Made by a program: the position numbers and the translations under genes. The notes beneath the pieces were generated by a model that saw only the letters and a list, made by a program, of their open reading frames with translations, was not told where the DNA came from and made no database searches. From assembly GCA_039707465.1 (NCBI GenBank), contig CM077643.1:334210919-334274918 (forward strand): 64,000 bases of DNA, written 5' to 3'. This DNA comes from Rhabdophis nuchalis (taxonomy: Eukaryota; Chordata; Lepidosauria; Squamata; Natricidae). Within the stretch, counting starts at the first letter, position 1. Every line of letters starts with the position of its first letter. Shown piece after piece: positions 1 through 12,208 of the stretch.

Positions 1-1715
1 CAGTAAGCAATGGATATGAAAACAATATTATAGGGTTTTCCTTTGATAGTTTTTAGTAAACTATTTAGTATAGGATTTTTTTCTGCAATGTCATGTCTAA
101 TATGGAACAAATAAATCCCTTTGATTTCAGAGTACTTGTATTTTGGATTTTGGTGCTAGTTTCTATTTTGTCTGAGTGTGTTCAAATCCATGTTGACTCT
201 TGGAAATTTCCTAAAGGAGTCCCTGCAGTTTCCTTGGCAGGATATCAGAAGTGGTTTGCCATTGCCTGCTTCCTATGGTTGAGAGTATGTCACTAACCCA
301 AAATCATCTAGATAGTTTTATGCCTAAAGAAGGACTAGAAATCATAGTCTCCTCATTTCTAGCCTTGTACCCTAACTTTTACCCCAAACTCACTCCCTAG
401 TTCCTATTATGCTGCGATCATAATCATATATAAAATGTGAACTTCTTTAATTATAACATAAATATATATGATATTGTCTGTTTAGGTTTGTGGCTACCCT
501 GATATTTAGGAAATAACTATTTTAACATTCATTAGTCTTTAAGTAAAACTATTCTGTTTAGGGTAATATGACATAAATGACCAAGCTGTTTTTGCTAAGA
601 AAACTTACCCTACTTCAGGATATTCTCACTTTTACTGTAAGAGAAAACTGAGAGATATTAGTAACAGACGGAATATCAAAAGGCAAGGGCTGTGTTGCGT
701 TGCCAAGAAAGTATCGCTTTTGGGAGCATAGATTTACATGCATACCAAACATAATTTCATATATTATTCCCTATAATTATAGAGGCAATAGCAGTTGTAA
801 ACTCTTAATCTCAAGTGTGTGAATTGGTACCATACTGAAATCTAATTACCTTTTACTCATTTCATGTCATGAATTTTGTCAGCTCTGAAAACTTCAGACC
901 AAAAGTATTAGGATCTCTTTAAAAGGCTTTTATGGAATCTTAAATAATTTCTACACCAAGGTTTTCTTCGAAGAAGAGAGATTATATGTGATCTATTTTG
1001 GAGAGGCCCACTCTTTGCTTCTTGATTCCTCTGAGAGCTATTCTAGTGTGAATTGCAAGCCTCTGTTGTTGACCAGTGTAGTGGCCAGAGTGGGATCTGC
1101 TTAGCTACAGCAAGAATGATTGGGGAGACTACAAAGGAAACTTATTGCCATCCACCATTTTCAGCTGAGGTGTGGCAAGAGGAGCAATGCTAGAAGCAGG
1201 GATGAGAGACAGCCAGGCAATTCTTGGACCTAGATCAGGTAACATTGGTGGAATTAATTGTGGCAAAGTTGATGTACTGAGAATTATAGTCACTGAAGGA
1301 AACAGTTGACTATGCAGGGAAGAACTGCGCAGGGAAGAACTGGGGGTCACCATCATAGATTTGGTGAGTAAATTCCATCATGGACAAGCTGGATCAGGAA
1401 TTACAGAGTAACTGACCAAGAAAAAAGTAGCAGACAAGATAAGATTAGTTTGAAGAAACGGGGAGCTGTTAGAATCTGCTTTCTGGGTGAAATCCAGAAA
1501 TGCTCTGTAACTTTTGTAAAGTGAAAGAATGTTGGTGGGGATGATCTCCCAGGGTGGAAGGCTTTGATTGGTGATGGTTCTGGGTGGCTTGAAAGCCCCT
1601 GGGAGAAAAGTTTGTGAGGAATACTAGGGAGGGAATGATAAGTGGGAATAGTACAGCATATTGTTTGAGGTATTAGCGATAACAGTGTTAGCTGAGCAAA
1701 TGTATTGATGGCTAT
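1..1715. other. Unique AT-rich DNA, nothing recognised
   Basis: I found no coding exon, RNA gene or recognisable transposon here. Short open frames at 93-296 (+) and 1129-1356 (-) show no family features and are probably chance. Around 1313-1342 a motif (gcagggaagaact) occurs twice in tandem. The more GC-balanced part, about 1010-1660, could be an old decayed repeat, but I cannot name it. Confidence 0.4.
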
Positions 1716-1955
1716 TCTTGGTTGGGGGTTAAGGTGTTACTCTACAAATTATACAGACTGTGAGTTCTTAGTCCCATTTTAGGCATGAAAGCCAGCTGGG
1801 TGATTCAGGACCAGTCACTCTGTCAGCCCAACCTACCTAACAGGGTTGTCGTGAGGAAAACAGGAGGAGGAAAGAGTACAATGTATGTTTGCTCCCTTGA
1901 GTTACTTATAAAGTAATAAAAGTGAGATTAAAATTAATAGATAAATAATAAAAAT
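1716..1955 (+). mobile_element. tRNA-derived SINE (Sauria-type head), diverged
   Basis: The left part resembles a decayed tRNA-like promoter (gttaaggtg... then gtgagttcttagtccc, the B-box side). A SINE body follows (catgaaagccagctgggtga, then ccagtcactctgtcagccc) and then a tail reading cttgagttacttataaagtaataaaa with A-rich ending. The same body recurs at 47711-47886, which supports a dispersed family. The head matches the general pattern of squamate tRNA-derived SINEs; the exact subfamily is not determined. Confidence 0.65.
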
Positions 1956-2012
1956 TCTAGGAGCTGAAGTCCACACATTTTAAAAGTGTTGAGATTGAGA
2001 AACACTATTCTA
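1956..2012. mobile_element. Short hAT-like MITE remnant
   Basis: The motif ggagctgaagtccacacatt followed by a 'gagaaacactattctag' edge is shared with the elements at 15222-15420 and 44344-44455. Only one half is present. Assignment rests on resemblance to those copies. Confidence 0.35.
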
Positions 2013-2349
2013 GAAAAGTCATAACTCATTAATAGGGATTCTGATTACCCCATTACCATTTTTTTCTTTAGTGCATTGTGGACTTCTCAGATCAACCAGT
2101 ATAGGCAGCATCATCTATGTGCTAATTTAATCAGGGAGAGCACTAGAAGTGGCATTATAAGTGCCATAATTCTTCTGAATATGGCACTTACAATTCCTCT
2201 GTATAATTCTTTTAAGACTTCTGCCCCTTGAGTTGAATAATTCACTCAGTTAAATAATTTTATTTCAACTTATTTTAGGGTACATAATGCAATTCAGAGA
2301 ATGGTTGGACCATTCTATTTCAGACTGATCCAGCTTGCATAATGTTATG
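2013..2349. other. Intergenic DNA, nothing recognised
   Basis: AT-rich sequence with no open frame or repeat that I can support. Confidence 0.4.
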
Positions 2350-2778
2350 CAAGTAGTCCTCGATTTACAACTATAATAGAACCTGGATTTTTTATCATAT
2401 CCCATGATGATTGTAAGTTGAGGCATCCATGTGACCAACATGATTCTATGACGTTTTTTGCAGTGGTAGGATAGGTAAGTAGGTAAGTAGGTAAGTTGGT
2501 TTATAAAATTTATTGGCTGTCCATCTCACCACAGGGTAACTCTGGGCAGCTTACCATAATAAATCTTAAAACCATGGTCGTTAAGCAAACTCATTGCCCA
2601 AATAGGTGTTTTTTGCTGCAAATAATTATAAATGAAGGCCGGTTGCTGAGAACCCAAAATGCAATCACATATGGAGGTGGGGGTAGGGTGGAGAGCAGCC
2701 AACAGAATTTTGAATCCAAGTTGTAAGTACATTTTGGAGATCTTGCTCAGTGACCAGTCACAAGTCGAGGATTACCTT
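2350..2778. mobile_element. Quasi-palindromic MITE (caagtagtcctcg...cgaggattacct)
   Basis: The ends are inverted relatives: caagtagtcctcgatttaca on the left and acaagtcgaggattacct on the right. The same terminal sequence occurs at 9614-10013, 12208, 13275-14179 and 58101-58485. Inside lies a small (gtaa/gtag)n run at 2474-2498. The CAG-like start and TA-type flanks of better copies suggest a pogo/Tigger-like non-autonomous DNA transposon, but this is inferred from terminal style only. Confidence 0.6.
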
Positions 2779-3203
2779 TAATAAGATAGAGATGGGATCT
2801 GCTAAAACAAATAGCCAAGACTTTTAGAAGATAGACTTTTTCCTAGGAAGTCAGAATATAGAATGGCAAATATTTATACTGCCAAAGGATGATGAACATG
2901 CAGAAAGGTAGCCTATTCTTTCAGAAATATGCCCAAATATCAAAGTCGTTTTCTAAGTCTTTTCTCCAATGATTCTAGATTATTGTACACATGTTAATTT
3001 TAAAAAACCTAATTCTTAAACTGTAGTGCTCTGTCTGAGGAATGATGTTCACAAAAGGTTTTGCCTGATTTCAAATGAGTCAATGAATTCTTCAAATAAA
3101 TGGTTTGTAAAAGAAGCAGAGATTTATCTTTATGTCATTTGACGAACTAAGATGAACTAATCTTAACTCTAGCTAACCGGAGCATAGTTACAATAGAATA
3201 GAT

Positions 3204-3400
3204 CTGTGATGGCGAACTTATGACACATATCCCAGAGGTGGCATACAGAGCCCTATCTGTGGGCACGCACACCGTTGCCAGCTGCTCTTCCAGGTTCCAT
3301 CATGCACATGTGACCCGGACAGCTGGTCCAGCATGCATGCGCACTGGCCAGGCTGCTCTCCAGTTTCAGCACTTGGTGCCGAAAAGGTTAGCCGTCATTG
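3204..3400. mobile_element. hAT-type MITE, 197 bp, perfect 8-bp TSD
   Basis: The element starts ctgtgatggcgaac and ends aggttagccgtcattg, imperfect inverted termini. It is flanked on both sides by gaatagat (3196-3203 and 3401-3408), an exact 8-bp target duplication as made by hAT transposases. No transposase ORF is present, so it is non-autonomous. A related start is seen at 14374. Confidence 0.85.
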
Positions 3401-3609
3401 GAATAGATAAATGATCACAAGTGTATCTTATTAAACCTTCACTTATTTTATTAAACATATATCCCACCATGGCACCAAAGACAAGGAAATCCTAATGGAT
3501 TATAAATTCCAATACAAGAATAATGTTCTTGTAATGCTCTGTAGTTTAATTCTAGGTGCCTTAGAAGAAATTCTTGATGTAGTTTATTGTGTCTCAATCT
3601 CTACTTTGC

Positions 3610-3836
3610 AGGATAGCAGCAATAGCAATAGCACTTAGAATTATATACTGCTTTACAGCCCTCTCTAAGCGGTTTACAGAGTCAGCCTCTTGCCCCCAAC
3701 AATTTGGGTTCTCATTTTACACACCATGGAAGGCTGAGTCAACCTTGAGCCTGTTGAGATTGGAACTGCTGGCAGCTGGCAGTCAGCAGAAGTAGCCTGC
3801 TGTACTGCACTCTAACCACTGCGCCACTAAAGCACC
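3610..3836 (-). mobile_element. tRNA-derived MIR-like SINE
   Basis: Read on the minus strand it opens with an A-box-like ggcgcagtggttagagtgc, then a B-box-like segment (agttccaatctc). The body contains 'actcagccttccat' and 'gtaaaccgcttagagagggc', and it ends ctaagtgctattgctatt. Other copies lie at 21339-21562 and 47493-47709, all minus strand. The 'gtaaa-cgcttaga' motif resembles the MIR/L2 tail, so a MIR-like CORE-SINE is my best guess. Confidence 0.75.
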
Positions 3837-6176
3837 AATACTATCTGATGAAGTTAATAAGTCTCCTTGAAAAACTTAAAAAGCTCAAATATATATTTGA
3901 GCTAAGTATATGGGAGAGTGACCATTAACATAAATAACAGATCCACAGATGTCACTGGAAGAGATTTAATTTCAACTCACTTAAACTCAGCTAATTTAAA
4001 ATGCATTAAAAATGTTTAAATCATATGCTTTCATTCAGCATGTTTCCAGCAGTTGTAGTGGGTAGTCAACAAAACAAGCATGCAAAAACGAAACAAAACA
4101 AGACGGGAACTTTTTCTTAGTTTGCCCTGATAAATTGACTCAGTTAAATAACATAAATCTAGTCATGAAAAGGTTAGCTACATGAATTACATGCCAAACA
4201 ATTCAGTGCTTGTCAGTTGTCAATGTCAATTCCTGAAAATACTCTGTTTTTGGCCTCCTAGTTTATTTTGGCTTGAAAGTAAAGGAAAATCCTTTTGCAT
4301 TTGGGGATCTACCAAAACTACTAGTTATACCTAATTGCCTGATGTGATATATTCAAGATCAAATATTTACTTAATTGGAAATACCTTATTACTATTCTGA
4401 AAGACAAGTATTATCAGTACTATATTAGAATTCAAATATTACTATGTACTGAATATTAAAAATGAAAAGAACTTTTTAAAAAATAATATGAAGTTAGGAA
4501 AAAATGTTTCTTTCTTAAAAAAAATATATCCCCGCCTAAAAAGATTTCTCACATTTGTCTGCATTGTCACTTCATTAAAACGCCTGGGAAAATTCCCATT
4601 TGCCATGGTATCTTTTGTTTAATCAGCTTTTAACATTGACATAAGGCCAATCAAATGCATGTTTGCTTACAAATTAATCTCACTGTGCTCATGGCTCCTA
4701 TTCACAGTAATTGTACTCAGAACAGCAGTAGAGTCTTTAAACTACAATCTTCTGGTGGGAATGGAATGTTGTATGATGTGTAATTTTATTCTGTTCACTT
4801 ATTCTCAAATTTATTCTGTTCAAGTTATTCTCAAATTTTATGGTGTTGTGATCCCTCTAAAATAATAAATGAATTTATATGGATCAGCCTTTTCTCATGA
4901 CTACAATTTATCAATACACTGGATACCACATAGCAATCAGCACAACCCTAGTCATTTTAAGGCGACCACTCCCTAAAAGGAAGAGTTGACAAGGGAGGAG
5001 AGATCACAGACAAAAGTCTTGTGCAACTTCAGCAACTTCCTAATTTCAGCTGCAACAAGAACTGGAGGTATTTCTTCCCCAAACTGGGTGCATATTTACA
5101 GAGTCCTCATTCCAAAAAAAGGGCAGGCTCAGGACATCCATCCCTCCCATTCGGGGTAACTGAAATAACAACATGGACAGTTTTTCTATTTAGGGATACA
5201 GGAGTTGGAAGAAAATCAACGGGGCTGCCCATTGGGGATGGTCATGTGAGAACTGTGCCAAGGACAAATGGCCTGGAGAGAGCCAACTGAGATGCGCTAA
5301 AGTGTTTAGAATTCCCCCCTCCAATGTATAATGTTTTCATTGGTGTCACATTAGAAAGCAGACTAACAACAATAGCAACAATGGCATTGATACTAGTAAA
5401 ATAATATTTAAATAGTAGTGAATAAATGATACAGGGATGATGTTGAAGGGAAAAAAATAAGTGCAAAATAAACTCGTTCTCTAAATGTTCACATCTTTCC
5501 TCACACCCCCATTTCATTTTTCCACTGATTCTTTTGCAGGACTCAGTTAAATGCGAGGAGGAGGGGATTTTCCAGTGCCTGTTTCTTTTTATACAACCTC
5601 ATTATCTTGTGTGTTGTCATCATCCTCATCCTTTCTAGAATTCTATTGCATAAGAGGTGGAGAAATTATTTTAACAAAGAAATGCAGAGTTCCTCCATTA
5701 AATACTAACTGCCCTCAGATTTACCATTTCCTATTCAGCCATTATATCCCTAGGATATTGTATGACCAAATGCACAAGTCCAAGCGACATGGGTGTGGTG
5801 TGTATACATGACAACGTGGGCTTATGTGCAATCTCATCCTTGGATGGAGGCAGGCTTGGCCTCCCTACTAACCTTTCCTGGGTGATGTTGCTGAGACTGT
5901 TTCTAGCCCAACCTAACTGAGGAAGAAGCAAGAATCACCCAGCATCAGTGGGTGGAAGGACAGCTGAGCCAACAGCTGAGCAATGATGAAGCACATTCCT
6001 CTATTGGCTCTGGCAGCTGCATTTCCCCCACCCACTGAATTTGCTCACAACCTCTCAGGGGTCATGGCTCACAGTTTGGAAGCCTGTGGATTAATTTTGC
6101 AAGGTTTGGATATATTTGTGGCTTTGATCTCTAAATAGGCTACAAGGTTGGAGATATGGCTCTCCTGTACAGCCAT
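3837..6176. other. Unique AT-rich DNA, nothing recognised
   Basis: I see no exon, RNA gene or named repeat across this 2.3 kb. Open frames here (for example 5021-5290 + and 5242-5517 -) overlap on opposite strands and lack family motifs. Any conserved non-coding element would need cross-species alignment to be seen. Confidence 0.4.
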
Positions 6177-6576
6177 CAGAGGTGGTATTCAGCCAGTTCT
6201 GATTGGTTCTGGCGAACCAGTAGCAGAAATTTTGGGTAGTTAGGAGAACCAGCAAATACCACCTCTGGCTGCCTCTCCCCCCATCTATTCGCTGCCTCCC
6301 GAGTCCCAGTTGATCAGCTGAGTCTTCTTCTGTTGCCCTGCACAGGAGAACGGATCTGGAAAGCAGGTTAGTGGGGTGGGGAGGGAATGAGGATTTTAAA
6401 GTATCCTTGCCCTGGAGTGGGGTAGAAATGGAGATTTTACAGTGTCCTTCCCCCAGGAGTGGGGAGGGAATGGCGATTTTGCAGTATCCTTCCACTGCCA
6501 CACCCACCAAGCAACGCCACGCCCACCAAGCCACGGCCACAGAACCAGTCATAAACATTTTTGAATCCCACCACTG
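6177..6576. mobile_element. hAT-type MITE, 400 bp, perfect 8-bp TSD
   Basis: The element begins cagaggtggtattcagc and ends ttgaatcccaccactg. It is bounded by the exact duplication acagccat at 6169-6176 and 6577-6584. It belongs to the same family as 11565-11833, 44594-44881, 45348-46022 and probably 59528-59811, but here in the opposite orientation. It is longer than its relatives because it carries three tandem copies of a unit around 'ggagtggg...gatttt.cagt.tcctt' (about 6388-6490). Confidence 0.9.
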
Positions 6577-9085
6577 ACAGCCATGCACACATAATTTTTT
6601 ATACTCTCTGTGTTTCATTCACAGACACATCTCAACCTCCTCTCTCTCCCCCCAGAAACCCATCACCAAATTTTAGTTTCTTGTGATTACTATCTGTACA
6701 GTGGAAAAAGAAGACAGAGCTCTTCTATCCACAACTATCAGCAACACTTTTTAAGGTGCTGAGACCAGTAGTTTGTAATTTTATCTTGTGATATGTGTGA
6801 GATGTAAGCACTGGATTTCAGCTATAGGCATAAAAACTCTACTTGAAAATATTATGCGAAAACAAGGCAGAGTTTACAGGATTTGCAATGGGGATGAAAG
6901 CCATTGTTCTATACTGCCTCACCAACCTATTTGAAATACGCCTGGTGGAGGTCAAGTGAATAACCTGTCTGCTTTGGGTTCCATTAATGACCCAAGTCAT
7001 TAATTAATGACTAATTTGCTTTATACTTCAATCAGAGACTAACTGAATGATAGTCACTGAACGTAATTTCTCTGCATTGTTTTATAATCAAAATGATTTT
7101 ATATCGCATGACTGAAAAGCAGTATGAGGGATAAAACATGTGGCTTGATTTTGACTTAGAATGTTATAGGAACTAACCATGTGGAGTTCAAGAAATCAGG
7201 GTTAAGCAAACCATGCCCTAACATGATGTGTCTATCTAGCCATACATAGTCATGACTATCTAGTCATGTTTCTTTAAATCTAGGACGTTACTTATGAAAT
7301 GATGCTTTAGTAACAGTTATATATGACCCATGGCAAGAACAGATACTGTATGTGTTATTGAAAAGATAGAATTGATATCTCAAGACAAGAATATAGCTAC
7401 CAGATTTGAGATGCAAAAATCTATGTGGTCAAGAGATGGCAGGACAGAGATACAGGAAACTCTTTTTTGATGCCATCAAGTGGTGTGTGAGTTTTTACAG
7501 CCCAGATTTGGAAATACTACTGTACTTCAGAGCCATAACTTGGTATATTGACATCTTGGTCTTCTAAGATTTAGAATAGATGACCAACATTTATTTTCCA
7601 AGAACTGTAAATATTGATACTTTAAACTTAAAATTGTACACATTTGGGAGGGTCTCCCAAAAGGGAATGTTAGACTAGGGAAGTTAGGAAATGTAATACA
7701 ACGTATATAATAACTACCAGGTTTAGAAAAGCATTACTACTACTGTCTTTAGGATGTTGGAAGACTTTTTTGAAAACACATTCCATAACTTCCCTTTATA
7801 AAATAATTTAATTCTGTAAAAGCATGAAATTAAAATATGTCTTTCAATCAACTGTTTTCTCCCATTAGAAGTTTTCACTGGATCTCTGACACTTCTATGA
7901 ATGGAGGCAGCACCTATGTTCATGAGAACATATTTCCCTTAATTTATCCTAAAAGCATAAACATGTATACTTAAAATGTCTTTTAAGTATTTTCATTAGC
8001 CTAGATTAGTAGGTTAAGAGAATGGTCAGTGGTTAAAGATATCCAACATATGTTTATAAGTTTTAACTATCTTTAAAGTGTGACATTTCTGTGTTTCAAA
8101 GATGCAACACCTTCCTTTGAAAACATAATGCAATATTTTGGTGGGAAAGAACCAATTATTTAAGTCTGTGCTCAAATTATAGTGAGCGCTGATCTTGCTC
8201 CAAGCACAAATTTAAAACCAAATACATTATTATGAGCAACTACTTATTCACAAAGGTCATCACTCTTTTTCAGTCTAATGTGCTGTATTTGGCTGTTGGA
8301 AGGATCAAATACTGTGTGGTAGAAAACAGGAAAAGAGATTCATGTACGCCTGAGTTTCTTGGAAGAAAAAATAAATAAAACATTGTTATTAAACATTGTC
8401 AACTATGTATTAATTTTACAAAAAAGTGTTTGCTTTTTATTTTAAAAGAATGCTTTAAAAGCAGTGGCGATATATTTATCATCTGTGGATTGATTAAATC
8501 CAGGCAAACATAGAAACTATTGGTGAATAGGGATTAAAGTTCAACCTGTTTTAGATAGGTTGCCTTTCCGCAAGAAAGCAGATCTGCAGCCTTGGAATAT
8601 TTACCGATTCTCAGCTGTCACTAGACTCACAGCTATAACAAGCAATGGCCAGGAATACTTTTAACACAAACTTTCTGAGCTAGTTAGACTGAGTGGTTAC
8701 CCACACCTTCATTGCCTGCTTTCACTACAAGACATGCTGTTTTGAAGGTATCCTTCAAAAGTGCCCAGTGGTTGCTGTTGATAAAAAAAAATGCATAAAA
8801 CTAATCTGCCAATCAATACAAAGCATAAGGTCATACTGCAGAGGCATCTGCAGAATCCTTTTTTTCCCGATTTTAAAAAGCACTGCAATGTCACAATGCA
8901 AACACTATCCTTATGTATATCCATGCAATGTCACAGCGCACACACAAAAAGGATACAATGCCACAATGCTCATTTTGTCATTTGCCTCCCTTCCTCTGAT
9001 AATATGAGGCAGGTTGTTAATTACTTACCAAGGACAATTTAAGTTGTTTGTACCAAGTATTAAAAGCTCTTAAAACAGTTTAGAG
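6577..9085. other. Unique AT-rich DNA, nothing recognised
   Basis: 2.5 kb without a supported gene. Around 8880-8970 the short motif 'caatgtcaca' recurs imperfectly four times, giving a weak local repetition of unknown meaning. Small open frames are on both strands and unconvincing. Confidence 0.4.
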
Positions 9086-9359
9086 CAGAGCCTCAACTCA
9101 AGTCTCGCGTGGTGCTTACATCTGGCCTGTGGGGCTGCCATGGAAACAGTGAAGGACCGGCCCACGGTGCCTCTGCCAGTGAAAACAATTTGGGAGGGCT
9201 GTGGTTAGCCCCCCCCCCCCCAACTCCGTTTTTGATGGCAAAGCACTGCAAGAGGCTGTCGCAGCCAAAAATGACAGGAGTGACGTCGAGCTCCCCCCCC
9301 CCCCCCAAGGTCAAACACAACCCTGATTCCGCCCTGAATGAAAGTGTTTGGCAACCCTG
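9086..9359. mobile_element. GC-rich hAT-type MITE, perfect 8-bp TSD
   Basis: A GC-rich island in AT-rich DNA, bounded by the exact 8-bp duplication gtttagag (9078-9085 and 9360-9367). It starts cagagcctcaactc and ends gtttggcaaccctg. Two long C runs (around 9210 and 9293) are length-unstable. The open frames on both strands are products of its GC-rich composition, not genes. Confidence 0.8.
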
Positions 9360-9613
9360 GTTTAGAGCCTGACTGACTAAGGGATTACCTCTCTGTTAAG
9401 TTCTTATTTGGCTGTTAAGATCTGATTTTTCAAAGATGCCCATTTTTCTGGTCTATTTTCCTGCTGAATTGCTTCCAGACATAACACTTGCTTCTGCAGG
9501 AGTTTAATTGGACACTCTACTTTCTATGTTTAGGAAAACTGTAAAGAAGCTTATCTTTTGCTAAGCTTTAATAGTTAGACGATTTTAGCATTTGTCATTA
9601 AATATTGACTTTA

Positions 9614-10013
9614 TAGGTAGCCCTCATTCAGGGACTTTTCCAAGTTACCACATCACCGAACAAGGGGGCTTTCAGCTTGCTCATAGTTGTGGCTGTTGCA
9701 GCATCCCCACATTCATGCAATCAGAATTCAGGTACTTGGCACCCAACTCACAATTACAACGGTTGCCGTACCCTGTAGTCAAGTGACCATTTGCGACCTT
9801 CACTGCTGGTTTCAGTGGAGGAAGCTGGCAAAGAGGTTTCAAATGGCAAGATCACATAACCTGCAACTGCATAAGATTCACCTAGCAATAGCAGCCAGGA
9901 CTGTTGCAGCTGCTGTTGTAAGTTGGCAGTGTCATGTAACACCATGCTTATGACTGCATCATTTAGCGACAGAATTTCTGGTCCCAATTACCATTTTTAG
10001 TGAGGATTAGCTG
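9614..10013. mobile_element. Quasi-palindromic MITE, diverged copy
   Basis: The left end is aggtagccctcattcaggga and the right end agtgaggattagctg; the interior has the family's alternating motifs (gttgcagcatccccac, aagtgaccatttgcgacctt, gatcacataacctgcaac). Same family as 2350, 13275 and 58101. Diverged, no coding capacity. Confidence 0.65.
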
Positions 10014-11564
10014 TAATTTTAACTGTTTACATTCTTAATTTTATTTTGTGTCTTGAGTACTGGCCAGAGTAGAAAGCTTCCTTCTTTCTGGATCAAGCCA
10101 CAATTTTGATTTGTAATATCTCAGCACATGGGCAATATAAGCAGCTTATTTTATTCTCCTGCTGTTTTGCATCTTGTCACCGTTCTACTTCAATAATATC
10201 TGGAAGTCAGCAGTTTTGTCTCACATTGAGAAATTGCCAATGGTTATAAGCTGCTTTCGCACACAATGCTAAGATTTTGGTTTAGTGGGTGAGTGAAGCC
10301 AGGCAATTAAGGTTTGGGGAAAACTAATTTTAACATAACACGCTGTATAAATCCAGTTAATGTGGGTTATTTAGCAAACCATATTACTGAAAGCAATGTG
10401 TAATGCCAGCCAAATTTTAATGTCTTATTTAACCTCTAAAAATTAATCTTGCGGACAAATAGCTAAAATTATGCTGGAAAATATCTTAGTTTATGTTTAT
10501 TCTTTTCAATTGCTGTGTTAGGGTGGAACATTTTTGTGTTTTTTTGCTAGATTTCTATCCACCTTTTCTTGAGCTCAGGTCAGATCCTCATTTTAATCCT
10601 TCCACAGTTCTCCTAACAAATTTCTCTGGCTATAGTAAAAGTCAGGGGAATAAAACTTTGTGAATAATATGAGAAATAATAATGGTGTTTTGGTAAGAAA
10701 AAGAAGAGTTTCACATGTATTAGGATGAAGTTCTCAAACTGCAATATCAAATTCCCTTAAAATAGCACAGATTTGTGCAATGAATAAAACAAATGATGTA
10801 ACTGGGGTCAGGTTTGGGCCTTTTTAATAAAATGTAATCTATAAAGCAAATAATACAATGATGTTTTTTTATAACTTGATAAAATAAACACAAGGAATTT
10901 TATAAAATAAGCAATCCCCCAATAATGTTCAAAACTATATTTCAGTGGGAAGTATGAGTTTGCTTATTTTGCCTAAATTCAGAAAGCTTGATCCTCTCTA
11001 ATTTACCAGTCCGGGGGGTGGGGGGGGGGAGGAGAGGTGGTTCCCTACTTTAAATCAGCTTCTATGCCACTTGCAAACTATAAGTAAGCTGTCAGTTCCT
11101 TCTAGCCCTTTGTCTGCCATGAAACTACACTGAGGTGACAATCACAGCTCATCCTACTCTTTTCCTTTCTCAGCCCTGCTTGGGACTTGTAAATCTCTCC
11201 CGCCCCCACGCGCCTTTTGTCATTTCCTTTTTGCTGCATGCTCCCCTGCTCCCCCTTCCTTTGTAGAGGGAGCATCAGATCAGATAGTCAGAGCTTTGCA
11301 TAGCTCTGCATGTCTTCCCTGCATTAGAGAGAGACAGAGGTGTTTTTAAAAACCAGAAACAAAAGAACACTCCCTCCTAGACGGCTTTGCAACCTTAGCA
11401 TAGTGTCGTATTTAGCCCATTTCTACATCGGGACCAGGAAACCTCTTTGAAATAGAATAGATTAGGATTGCTCTTGTCACATACTGGCCAAAACATGCAA
11501 CAATGACCAGTACTATTCTTACTGCTAGGTTGGATGACGCACACTATATATTGCACATATGATA
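10014..11564. other. Unique DNA with a GC-richer patch at 10980-11400
   Basis: Mostly AT-rich sequence without recognised features. The part from about 10980 to 11400 is richer in C/T and G, non-repetitive apart from a G run near 11013-11030, and includes ctctcccgcccccacgcgcc and a 'gggagcatcagatcagatag' stretch. It could hold an upstream non-coding exon or promoter of CDC42EP3, some 17 kb downstream, but nothing in the sequence proves this. Confidence 0.25.
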
Positions 11565-11833
11565 CAGTGGTGGGATTCAAAAAAAAATACTACTGGTTCT
11601 GTGGGCGTGGCTTGGTGGGCATGGCAGGGAAAGGATGCTGTATAATCTCCAGTCCCTCCCCACTCCAGAGGAGGGTTACTGCAAAATCCCCCTTCCCTCC
11701 TGATCAGCTGGGACTGAGGAGGCAGATGATGGCAAGGTCAGTCAGAAGTGGTATTTACCGGTTCTCCGAACTACTCAAAATTTCCACTATTGGTTCTTCA
11801 GAATTGGTCAGGAACTGCTGAATGCCACCTCTG
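11565..11833. mobile_element. hAT-type MITE, 269 bp, perfect 8-bp TSD
   Basis: Starts cagtggtgggattcaaaaaa and ends gctgaatgccacctctg. It is flanked by exact atatgata duplications (11557-11564 and 11834-11841). The interior has the family's 'tctgtgggcgtggcttggtg' and 'ggttctccgaactactcaaa' segments. Non-autonomous. Confidence 0.9.
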
Positions 11834-11924
11834 ATATGATACCCAGACTGGTAATTCAGTCTATAACTTCTGAATTTTATTTTATTTTTTATTAAAAAGC
11901 AGCATGTGAAAGCCTTGAACGATC

Positions 11925-12208
11925 AAAGCTGTAATGGGCAGTGGAAGGGAATAGCCAAGAGAATATTGGCAATATTGACAATCATAGGAAAAACTCTTTA
12001 CTGCACTGAACAATTAATAGGCTTCCCCCTATTAATTCTGCTTGTCAGATGTCATGATCACATGACAGCAAAGATACTGCAACTGTCATAAATGCAAGCT
12101 AGTTGCCAGGTACCCAATTGCAATCATGTTGTAACTTAAGGACAAGTCATACCTCACTTCATAACTTTGAACTGACCTTAAATGAACTATTAAAATTGAG
12201 GACTACCT
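11925..12208. mobile_element. Quasi-palindromic MITE, partial
   Basis: The right part is clear (catgatcacatgacagc, gcaactgtcataaatgcaag, then ttgaggactacct at 12195-12207). The left edge is poorly defined; motifs near 11930 may be its decayed start. Same family as 58101-58485. Confidence 0.5.

Noticed and set aside
5242..5517. Possible hypothetical gene on the minus strand
   Set aside because: No domain, no splice context, overlaps another frame on the opposite strand; probably chance.
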